Positions 35,077-44,921 of a DNA stretch of 64,000 nucleotides are shown piece after piece. The position numbers were made by a program, and so were the translations under genes. Position 1 is the first letter of the stretch. Each line of letters opens with the position of its first letter. The notes below the pieces were generated by a model. That model worked only from the letters and a program-made list of their open reading frames with translations, searched no databases and had not been told where the DNA came from. The DNA comes from Galerina marginata (taxonomy: Eukaryota > Basidiomycota > Agaricomycetes > Agaricales > Galerinaceae), in NCBI GenBank assembly GCA_023014335.1, contig JAECYW010000007.1, positions 1,612,001-1,676,000 on the forward strand. Reading direction: 5' to 3'.

Positions 35077-36002
35077 ATGTCGGAACATGAGCACCACCAC
35101 CACCACCACCACGAGCATCAGCATGTTCGTCATGGGGAAGAGCATTCCCATAACTATTCTACAGCAAACAAGGAGCATTTCAATAAGCCTGCTTCGAACG
35201 AAGAGCACCCGAAATGGGTCGAACTTGCGAAAAGGTTCTTTAATTGCCTTGGCCAGAAATTCAAAATAACTGTTCATTCCTTGAATCTCCTTCCCAGGTC
35301 CGCTGGAGCAATATTGCAACGCTATCCTTTCGATGAGGAATCGACCACTGTGATGGATTTTGCGTGCAATGCGGGTAAGATTCTCATTGTAAGTAAGCCT
35401 ATCTAGCCCTCACATTCGGTGTCAGGACTGTTATCGCGGGAAATTGCTGGACACACCAAATTGCTCATAGGAGTGGATATCAGTCAAACCCCCGTCGATA
35501 TCTTCAACAAGCACGTCTCAAATCAAGGCATCCCACCAGAGGAGATGCGGGCCGTTTGCGTCGAGCTCAAAGGCGAAGAAGGCGAACTTGATGGACTCAA
35601 GTTCGATGTTATTACTGTCAGTTCAACTACCATTTTCTTACTTTGTTTGTCCATGACGGGAACCCACCTTTCTAGTGTTCTGCTTCTTACCACCACTTTG
35701 AAGACATTAATAAGATCACCAAAACTCTTGCTTTCTTCTTGAAGCCCGGTGGATTTTTATTCGTCGTGGACATCACCCCAAAGGAGGCCTCAGGAAGTTC
35801 CGGTTCTTCGAGTAGCTCACTTTTCCCCGAACAGTACCACCACGTCGTAGCCCACCAACATGGTATATCACAAGAGGCTATCAAGGCGGCCTTTGACGGT
35901 GCCGGCCTCATCTCGTTCACTTTTGAGCCTTTCAGCACTGTCACGATCCATGACAAAGAAGGGACGATCTTTGTTGCAAAAGGGGAAAAGGCTTCTGCTT
36001 AG
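35077..36002 (+). CDS. Class I SAM-dependent methyltransferase with His-rich N-terminus, copy 1
   Basis: Four exons, 35077..35234, 35298..35374, 35426..35616 and 35676..36002, give 250 residues. The N-terminus is MSEHEHHHHHHHEHQHVRHG, then EEHSHNYSTANKEHF. SAM-binding motif I reads TTVMDFACNAG, where the usual G-x-G is N-A-G; the acidic motif II is KLLIGVDIS; the post-motif strand is FLKPGGFLFVVD. The tail has GLISFTFEPFSTVTIHDKEG. Intron 1 (63 nt) is readable in frame, but copy 2 shows that it must be removed (AKR joined to SAGAILQRYPFDE). The substrate is unknown. The His run could bind metal. The two copies are adjacent and in one direction. Confidence 0.85.
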
Positions 36003-36669
36003 AATCTCAATCCAAATACTATCCAAACGTGAGTACTGATGACCATCAACCAATATTTGATAGCTGCACAGACCGGTCATATTGTAAATCTTCTTTGCTC
36101 AAATGTAAATCACGTTTGAAATGGCGTGAAACTAGCTGTCCTTAATCTTGGATACTACTTTATCTTGGAACCGGCCAGAGCAAAAGACACTAAATAATGA
36201 AAGGTCAATGATTGACATGAGATTCAGACGAATAACGACCGAATACTTGACCTGGACATGTTTTCCAGACCCCAACCACTTGGAGTGTTCCAAGGTAAGT
36301 TCGGAAGCTTTGCTCTATTTTAAGAGAACCGCTTCGTCGCTCTGACCCTGAACCTTCCTTTCATGGAAGTTATTTCCTCTTTAGGAAGATGGCTGTGTCC
36401 GGCCCTTAGCCCGTCGTGTCCATGGATTTGTGCCGAATACCCCCAAGAGTTTCCCTTTACTCGGCGTGGAGTAGATGGAGTCATAATTATGGCCGGTACC
36501 GGTAAACAGGAGCTTAAAACTAACAGCCCATTCTTGAATTATTGTATCGGTTTCCACAACAGTGCAACGTCGACCTGAACACTACCTGGCATTAGTAACC
36601 TGGTACGACTCTATCTGCTTTGGACGGGGCGAATGCTAAACTTAATACGGCACAGATAACACAGCTATC
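36003..36669. other. Intergenic between the tandem methyltransferases
   Basis: About 670 bp. It is the promoter of copy 2, and no frame has support. Confidence 0.5.
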
Positions 36670-37567
36670 ATGTCTGAATACGAACACCGCCATCGACATG
36701 GGGAGGAGCACTCCCATGACTACGCTACAGCGAACAAGGAACATTTCCATAAAGCCGCTTCAAATGAAGAAAATGCGGGAAAGGTCGACGTCGCTAAAAG
36801 GTTCCTTTTTCCCCTTGAACAGGAATCCTGGGCGGTGGTTCACATTCCCAATCGTTCTTCCTAGATGCGCCCGAGCAATTTTGGAACGCTATCCTTTCGA
36901 TGAGAATTCGACTACTGTTATGGATTTTGCGTGCAATACAGGTAAGATATCTTTTTGGATGTTGTCCAAATGCTTACATAGAGTGGTAGGGTTATTATCG
37001 CGAGAAATTGCTGGGCATACCAAATTGCTTGTAGGCGTGGACATCACTCAAGCACCTGTCGATATCTTCAATGAGCATGTTTCAAACCAAGGTATCCCAC
37101 CGGAGAAGTTGCGCGCGGTTTGTGTGGATCTCAAAGGCGAAGAAGGTGAACTCGATGGCTTCAAGTTTGACGTCATTACCGTGAGCCCACTGATAGCCAT
37201 CCTGTTTTATTTCATTCATGAAGATAACCTCGCTTTCCAGTGTGCCGCTGCTTACCATCACTTTCCGGACATCGATGAAATTACCAAGACTCTCACTTTC
37301 TTTTTGAAGCCCGGCGGATTTTTATTCGTCGTTGACATTGCACCAAAGGAAACATCAAGCAGTTCTAGTACTTCGGGCACCACTCTTTTCCCGGAACAGT
37401 ACCAGCATGTTGTTGCGCATAGAGACGGTCTGACGCAAGAGGCTCTCAAAGGCGCCTTTGATGGTGCCGGCCTTGTCTCGTTCACATTTGAACCTTTCAG
37501 CACTGTCACGGTCCATGAAAAGGAAGGGATACTTTTCGTCACAAAGGGGAAGAAGCCTACCAGTTAG
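36670..37567 (+). CDS. Class I SAM-dependent methyltransferase with His-rich N-terminus, copy 2
   Basis: Four exons, 36670..36800, 36865..36941, 36990..37180 and 37241..37567, give 241 residues. The start is MSEYEHRHRHGEEHSHDYAT, with a shorter His run than copy 1. Motif I is TTVMDFACNTG, motif II KLLVGVDITQ, then FKFDVIT, CAAAYHHFPDIDEITKTL and FLKPGGFLFVVDIAPKE. The C-terminus is LVSFTFEPFSTVTVHEKEG. Splice positions are the same as in copy 1. A longer frame from 36620 is an artefact that reads through intron 1. Function and substrate are unknown. Confidence 0.85.
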
Positions 37568-37817
37568 AAAAATTTATCTGTAATTTCCAGATGCAAAGGA
37601 AACAAAACTCGCATTGCTCAAGCTCCAGTCGTACCTCAGCGAGGCAAGCTGTCAATATCTTAGATTGGAACTGTTATCGAGCAGGTGAAGCCAAATCTGA
37701 CTGTTTCGGCTACTAGGCCACTCTAGCCCCACTAACCAGCCATCTCGAAAAGTAACAGCAAATGTTATATGCATATCCGACCATAAGAGAAAGGTAAGTT
37801 GGTACAAAAAGATGTTT

Positions 37818-40800
37818 TCATCTGTAGGAGAGTCGACCTCCGAATCGTTTCCGCGTAATCACATCCATCTGGTCCTGAACATCATGACACGCATCCCACC
37901 ACGCCTCAGCAACAGGATTTCGTTGGCTAGAAGCCAAATCATCGTCGTCCATACACTCCCATGCTGGAAAAAAGCGCCGCAGCAACACCATCCACCACTT
38001 CATCACCGCCACCGCCCTCTCGACGCCGACATCCGTCGCCCGCCCCCGATCGACAGACTGCACCAGAAACTTGGATAAGAACTCGACGTCTTTGGGTCTC
38101 GGCGCCCAGTGGCGGTAGGTCATCACCCACGTCTCGACGATACGTTGGATGTCGTCCGTCTCTGTGAAATAGAGCTTCTCCTTCTTGTCCTTTCCTTGCT
38201 GGCGGAGGAAGGGCGGTTGTGGGTGTCTCGCTTTTGGCTTTGGGGCGCGGTACACCACATAGTCTGGCGGTAGCTCGTGTTTACGGGGTTTCAGGACCTT
38301 CCTCTCAGCGGGCGGTTCAGGAATATGGCCTTTCTGTTTGATAAGTCTTGCCATGACCAGCTGTTCGCGCTGAACCTTGATAGGCAGTGCAGCAAACACC
38401 TCTGGATCGAGGTTGAGGTCCCTGAGGGCAGCTTCGGTGATCCTGACACTTGATGCCTTCTTCTTCCTCTCAAGCTCCCTCTCACGCTCCCGCAAAGCCC
38501 ATGCGTACACTGAGTTTTTCTGAGGAGAGATGGCCGCTCGGCTGCGAGGCGCGAGCTGTTTCGTGATGCGCTTGTAATCCACTGCCTTATTGGACTTCTG
38601 TGGGAAAATGGACGGTGTTGCAGACCGCCTACTGATGGGTAGGGGTGGCTGGGGTTGTGGTCGTGGTACAGCTGGCTTACTAAGGTCTGGTTCAGGGACG
38701 CGGGATGTGAAAGGAGAGGCTGAACGGCGCTTGTACTCATTTTCGAGCTCTTCACGAACTTCTGGAGGAAGAGCGTCAAAGACAGTCATATCGACTTGGG
38801 AGAAGGACGGTAGGTCGAACTCGACCCTGGCAGGTTTGACTGGGTCGCCCGTTTCAACATCGTCGTCCTGGGATGGAGGCTGTACTCGTATCTGAGGGCC
38901 AGCCACTGCATCCTTGGATGTGCCGACAGCAGCTGAACTCGTTGCCTTCGCTTTGAAGGGGAGGACGGCTTGACCAGCTGGCGCACTGGCCGCAGCAGCA
39001 CTGGACTCGAGTTTCTGAACTTGTATGCCGATGCCTCTCAGTTCCTTTGGGTCGAAGTTGAACGACTTGAGCAACCTCCATGCATGGCTCCCGATTACTT
39101 GGTCGTCACTCGTTGCCTTCCCCCCCGGTCCGATTAGAGGCATCTGTTTGTTAAAGAGGTCGCAGCAACCATGGCCAAGAAACTGTATAGATTGTTAAGT
39201 AAAACGGTAGCGATAACGAAAATGGGACATACTTTAGGTGGTTCAACAGGAGCAGTCGGGTCGCGCTTCATGATTTTCAGCGTTATAGACTTGCCCACCA
39301 TATCAATCGCATCCAATCGTTTTTTCACTTCAGCTGCCATCTGGTGTATGAAGGCTTCGGCTTGCTCGTTATTTTCAAAACGGATGCCATACTAAAAAAT
39401 GGAGATAAGTTTGAATTTCGAAATTAGATCAGAATAACCATGTACTCACATTAATCTCGCATGAAACAGACTTCCTAGGCTTGTCAGATTCCAACTGCTT
39501 ATCATCGATACCTCTAACAGCATTATAAAGCGTCTCGCCAGTCGATTTCCCAAGCGCATCCATAAGGACACCCTTACTCTTCTTGACTAACTCTCCTAGC
39601 GTAATAACACCGAGTTTCTCCTGTGCCTTCTGCTTGGTCGACCAGCCGAAGCCGTGCAGATCAGAGATACTGAGTGGTGCTAGAAACTCCGGAACGTCGG
39701 CTGGAAAGAGGTGGTACGATCCTCCTGGTTTAGCGCGCCGGGTAGCCAGACGTGCCAAAAGGATGTTGTGTGAGACACCAATGCTGACTGTGGGTAGAAG
39801 TGATAGTCAGATTCTTTATTCCTTGATAGAGCAAGAAAATAAATCACTTTCGCAGCTTGTAGCCTTCCGTACCTGAGCGCGGATTGTCTCTGCGAAATCT
39901 TTGGCGGGGTCTGTATGTCCGGATTGTGAGCGGAGCTGGTTGACGGTGTTCGTGACGTCTATCAACGCCTCGTCGACGGAGACGGCTTGTAGGTCATCTG
40001 CGTGGGCCATGAGGACTGTGTAAAACTGCAAAGAGGACTGTTTGTAGCTAGGAAGATGTTGAGTATGCAGCAGCAATTGGTGCATTTGAACTTACCGTTC
40101 AAATTCGTATGGCATGGTGATGATCTCTGGGCATAATTGTCGAGCTTGCTGCAAGCTGGAGCCAAAGTCGTGAATGAAGTGAATAGCGAGCACAGTGGGG
40201 TATGCCTACCTCATACCATTCTTGATACCAAACTTCCTTGCTTCATAGCTGGAGCTCGCAATTTCACTGGTGCTAGATGTACCACCCTGAACGCCTTGCG
40301 AATGACAAACCACCACAGGCTTTCCTTTCAGCTCAGGGCGACTGACCAAACCCGCCGAGACGAAAAAACAGTCGAAGTCACAGTGCATGATCACACGCTC
40401 CTCGTCGTCTATCGCTTTTCCCTTTCCCTTCCATCTAGACGACGGCGACTTCTTGACGAGCTCGGCACCTCTCATGCTTACCCCTGCAACCGCAGAGCTG
40501 CCACTGTCACTCGCCTCGGAACCCACTTTCCCGACATGCCCAGAGAACGGGCCAGATTCAGCTCGCTCCTGTGCTTCTTGGACCAAATCCTTGAGCTCCG
40601 CCTTCCACGTTGACAAATGGTGTAATCGGGAGTTTTTGTAGTACCCGTCGATGAAGTCTGACGCTACGGACGTGTGGGCATTCCGCCATTCTGGGTTGGC
40701 CATCGCGCGTTGGGCGTTGAGGTTGGATCTGTCTGCTGCATAGCCGGGTATACGAGCTGCGTCGGCTTTGTTCACTGGGTCGGTAGTGTATAAAGGATCG

Positions 40801-41747
40801 GCCACTGGTGATACCTTTCTTGCCTTTAAGAACGAAGTCGCGGAGTTCTTAGGAACGGGGGGCGTGCCTGTGGATGATTTGGAGAGCGATGGATTGGTTA
40901 AAGCTGAAGCCGAGCTAGATGCTTTGAAAGGTTGATCAAGTAGATTTGTCTGGCCACTTTTGGCCCCTTGAGATTCCTCAATCCGTTCTTCATGAATATA
41001 GATGTAGTCCTTCCACGATAGAAGGTACCCTTTCTCGATGCTTTCAGTGAGCCATTCCGGTCGGACGACTTTCATATGCTTGAACTCGCGTATCTTAGCT
41101 GGGGTTAGAGAGCAAGTGATGATGTGCGTACTACGCAAAAATCTATTCAATTTCACTGTCGAAGCTTTGAAGAGAAAGACTCACACTATGGCCTTCTTGG
41201 CGAGATAGGGTTGGAAAACGCCACCATGCTGGACAATAAGTCGTCGCAGTTCCTGGACAGAAGGACGAGTCCAGCCGTTGACCTATCAATGCGTTAGCCA
41301 GATCATTTCTCGGTCATTATTGCAAGTGGTGCTCACGTAGATTGCAATGTCTTTGAAAATCTGGCTCTTTGATCCGCTTGATCCCCCCGATTCAGTGATT
41401 TCCGCGTTTTGAATTTGAAGTTTTGCACGCTTCCTTCTCATGTATTCGCCGTAATCTCCAAAATGAGCAGCGCCATAAATGTGGTCCTCAGGTGCAGCTG
41501 AAACTAACGTCACATCGACCGAGTCGTCTGGAATTTCAATAACGCTGCGGCGCCGCTTTAATGAAGGCTGCGTTGGGGGAGGAGGCTCGAGTTCTTCTGA
41601 AGTGGTTGACTTCTGTGAGGCCTCCCCGGTATCCACTGGTATGTCGCCTGGAAGGACTGCTGTTACTAAAGCATCCAGAAATTGGGAGTCATCGTCTTCG
41701 AAATAGTCGGAAGAATTGCTCTGCGACGCCCCTGGCACCACAGACAT
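37818..41747 (-). CDS. REV1: REV1-like translesion DNA polymerase / deoxycytidyl transferase
   Basis: REV1 inserts dCMP opposite lesions and scaffolds other Y-family polymerases. Start MSVVPGASQSNSSDYFEDDD at 41747. The BRCT domain spans exons IFKDIAIY, VNGWTRPSVQELRRL, HGGVFQPYLAKKAI, THIITCSLT and VVRPEWLTESIEKG. The polymerase core has IMHCDFDCFFVSAGLVSRPE, SSYEARKFGIKNGM, MPYEFE, the catalytic SVDEALIDVT and VSIGVSHNILLARLATRRAKP, then helix-hairpin motifs DLHGFGWSTKQKAQEKL. Two ubiquitin-binding UBM-like motifs follow (TVFDALPPEVREELENE and DPEVFAALPIKVQREQL). Then comes the REV1 C-terminal interaction domain (DIQRIVETWVMTYRHWAP, to FGGRLSYR). About eight exons. Confidence 0.93.
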
Positions 41748-42105
41748 GGCCAGCTTTACATTTCCCTAGAAGATCTCTGTGGGGTGTTGGAAGACAAGGA
41801 ACGACATTTGCCGAGTCAGGTCCGCCCGGTTTGTCTGTTCGGCGATGTCCGTGGCCCACTTTGGAAGCGCGACGCGACGGTTCCTCAACCACTACAACAA
41901 CTGGGCCAAGTTGAACGTGTCGCTCACATTGCACTGACCAGTATCCGGCAGCTCTCGTTATTTAAAGCGACTTGTGTTAATGACAAGTTCATCCCAGCTA
42001 GATGATGAGGGCTCGGGGACGGTTTATTGACGAACCAACTACTCAATCAAAATGTGAGTCTTAAGAATTTCATGCTGTAGTGTCTTGACCTCCCTCTTTC
42101 CTTCG
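41748..42105. other. Divergent promoter region of REV1 (-) and an unknown gene (+)
   Basis: The 360 bp upstream of REV1 hold no frame with support. Confidence 0.45.
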
Positions 42106-42844
42106 ATGACTTATTATAAGCTCATCGGCATGTTGAACATGTAAGTACTAGTGGTAATCCACGGTAACTGCAATGGTATTTTTAACCCTTCAGGCTTCAA
42201 TATTCAGGCGGAAGAGTGGAACTTAGATCTTTGGGTACTTTTGCTTTGTTCTCGTCAACTCAGATTAGCCTGCTATTTCTGGTCTACGACATGTTATCGA
42301 AAGGTATGTTGAAACCATTGATGAGTCCTCTATCTTACCGAACATTGTAGATCAGGCTCACGGCGCCATCGGGTTGTTGAACACAAGCCGGCCGTGTCTG
42401 TGCTTCTTGCCGAAGTTCCACAATTCTTGTCAAGTACGCGAAACGACAGGCTGCGAATTTACCTATGGTGGCCAGTGCTTTAGAAATATGTTCACGTACA
42501 TAACATGCCTTTGCTATTTCCGGGCTCCTAGCTATCTGTTGAATCTCAATAGGCACAAGCTCCAAGGTGAGCCCTCCAGCTACTTATTGCGTCCTCGTTC
42601 TGACTGGTGTGTATGGTTGACCATTTTGATAGTTTGTTCGCTGTTCTATTTAGTTATGCCGATAACGCAAGTAACCCAGGAGAGGGGAATGTTTCATCAG
42701 CCTCCGCTGCTCCAGATCAAGGGTGGATATGCGCAACACTACCAACCTCCGGCTTCGATCGGATTCGATTCCTTGCAAAATTCATTGGGTGAGCAATTAC
42801 CAGCAAAGCAACTAGCACTGGACGCTCGGCCGCTGGCGATGTAG
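42106..42844 (+). CDS. Unknown multi-exon protein with hydrophobic segments
   Basis: Exons can be joined in frame. MTYYKLIGMLNM (ATG at 42106, gtaagt donor) joins LQYSGGRVELRSLGTFALFS, STQISLLFLVYDMLSK, then DQAHGAIGLLNTSRPCLCFL. After a 45-nt intron (gtacgc...ggccag) comes CFRNMFTYITCLCYFRAPSY. The last exon, starting at about 42652, can be read in two frames; one has SYADNASNPGEGNVSSASAA, the other ends at 42844. Two hydrophobic stretches suggest a small membrane protein. I do not recognise the family. Three consecutive consistent splices argue that this is a gene, but the 3' end is uncertain. Confidence 0.4.
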
Positions 42845-43351
42845 CACTCCGGTGCTTCAAGCACTAAAGACTTTATCGTGAGTTTAACTGAGCTATTTCA
42901 ACTTCATTTTCTCCGATGCTATTTTGGCTAACCTAAAAATAGGCCGCGTCAACCTATATGAGGGTGCGTTTCGAGTCTTCGGCCATTTCAGTTCGAACCC
43001 ATGTTGTGACATACCCAGGCTGTGTACTCCTATTGGACCGCAGGATGACTGATTCTACAGATTTGGCTAATGCGTGCCGAGCCGCAGGGTATATAAACCT
43101 GCACGAATCCATTCTTGCTTCCCCAAGTGCCAGGCGCATCTTCCCCAGCTTCACGCATTCCAGTATGTACCCTCATTATCCTCTTTTCATCTTCAGGTTT
43201 CTCATACACATCCTCATAGATCCTACAAGGGCCGGTCCCTCTATCACGACTTCAATTTACGACGTGAGTTATTGAATAATTCTCAAAACGAATGCTGGTC
43301 GCTGACGTCGTCACTTTCCTAGATCCCTTCACAAATACTCATTAATTAAAA
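42845..43351. other. Intergenic; upstream of the His-rich secreted protein
   Basis: A 105-codon frame beginning MRVRFESSAISVRTHVVTYP at 42958 lies here without known domain. It may be part of the unknown gene's last exons or noise. The 3' part should be the promoter of the next gene (ATG 43352). Confidence 0.35.
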
Positions 43352-44415
43352 ATGCCTTCTACATCCACTCTCGCTATCGTTGCTTGCCTCGCCTACGGAG
43401 GTGCCGTCATGTCGCTCCCTCTGGTATGCGCAATTCCCTCGTAATCAATAAGATTAAGTCCTGACCATGGTCCAGCAAAACTCCTTCGACCTGGTTGAAC
43501 GTGACTACAGTGATCTCGATGTCCGTATGTACGATATGGATTTGGAAGATTTTGATGCCCGTGATGTGGCTGCGCCTGCTGCTGAGACACCGTCTGCTGC
43601 TCCCACCGAAACTGCAGCAGCAGCAGCAGCAACGGAAACTAGCGCCCCGCCATCGAAGCACCACCGCAAGCACCACCACAAGCACCATCACGGCAAGCAC
43701 CATCACCACCATCACCACAAGCACGGAAAGCACGGAAAGCACCACCACAAGCACGGCAAAAATGTATGTCCCTGCTATCATCGCACGAAGTTTGTCACTA
43801 AATGAATCACGTTCAGGCTCAGAAAGTGGATGCCGCCGCTGCTCCCGCCGATGCTTCTGCTGCACCTGCGGCCGTTCCGGACCCGTCTGCTGCTCAGGCT
43901 CCTGCTGTTGCTGCTCGAGGTCTCTTCAGCTTCCTCCACAAGAAGGTAATCAGATCCATTTCACATAAGTATGAGGTTAATGACATAACCGTCATGCAGA
44001 AGCCTGTCGAAGAGGCTGCAGCTGAACCCACCAACACCAGCACCGACGTGGCCTCTGGAGCCAAAGGCGCTGCCACCGCTACTGCCACCTCGGAGGCAGC
44101 CAGCGAGACGACTGGCTCCAAGAAGCATGTAAGTATCTTACAGGCGCTTTCTGTTGTAGATCTTTGTTGAAGTTTGGTTTTCGTAGGGCAAGCACCACCA
44201 CAAGCATGGAAAGAAGCACCACAAGCACCACAGACACGGCAAGAAGCACCGCAAGCACCGTCACCACAAGCACTCCAGTGACGCCGCCTCTGCGACTGCC
44301 ACGGGCACTGAGACTACTCCAGCGGCCACTGCGTCAGTTTCTGCCACCGTTGTAAGTCACCCCCTAGTTATTACCTCATTGAATAGCATGTTGATTGGCT
44401 TTTTTTAAATAGTAA
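43352..44415 (+). CDS. Secreted His/Lys/Ala-rich low-complexity protein
   Basis: The signal peptide MPSTSTLAIVACLAYGGAV is split from the mature part by an intron (gtatgc...gtccag). Mature exons: QNSFDLVERDYSDLDVRMYD, an Ala/Thr/Pro linker, a first His/Lys block (SKHHRKHHHKHHHGKHHHHH and on, about 30 residues), then KVDAAAAPADASAAPAAV, GLFSFLHKK, KPVEEAAAEPTNTSTDVASG, and a second His/Lys block (GKHHHKHGKKHHKHHRHGKK). Each exon is flanked by clean gtaagt-type sites. The last intron ends ag directly before taa, so the stop stands alone; without splicing the frame ends 19 residues later at 44408. Function is unknown; metal binding or interaction with anionic polymers at the wall is possible. 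Confidence 0.8.
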
Positions 44416-44921
44416 ACTGGGGTGTTATGTATGTAGAGTATTAGGCGTCGTAGTCATTGCAATGAAAATGAATGCGTTGGAAAATAAAACGAAGAGCCTC
44501 CATTGTCCAAGTCCGAAATAAGACCTTAGTCCACTGGAGATCTGTAAGACTGGAATATTGATAGACAACATAGTGCAAAGAATGTCCTCTTCCACAAGAA
44601 ATTATTATTTCTCGGAATGGATGGATGAATCTTGACTGACATCCATATGGCGTTCGACAATCGACTCGCCGGTTCATCCCACTTCGAATGTGGTCCAAAT
44701 TTAGGCCGCCGGCAGTCGGCACAGACATTGCCTCTGCCAAGCCTCTGCTCTCTCACTGGCTTCCATCATGGCTTTGGGTCCCACAGCTGAATGGCAACAG
44801 CTGACAAGTATGTACTCAGCGCTCAGCTGCAGAATGCGATTCCTTTTTCATCTGAGACTTCACGGCACGAACAAAACACCCGCATAAATCAAGTTCTCCA
44901 TAACTACTCGGCCTTCGTGCC
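44416..44921. other. Intergenic, promoter of the P450 gene
   Basis: About 500 bp. Minus-strand frames (44441..44756) have no support. The 3' part should hold the P450 promoter. Confidence 0.45.

Noticed and set aside
36620..37567. 315-codon single frame as the methyltransferase copy 2 start
   Set aside because: Its first 80 codons run out of frame through exon 1 and an intron. The spliced start at 36670 matches copy 1.
42985..43015. tRNA-like B box gttcgaaccc on the plus strand
   Set aside because: The stem does not pair and there is no A box at the right distance.
43407..43865. Val/Leu-rich minus-strand frame resembling a membrane protein
   Set aside because: It is the complement of the His/Lys codons (cac, aag) of the secreted protein.
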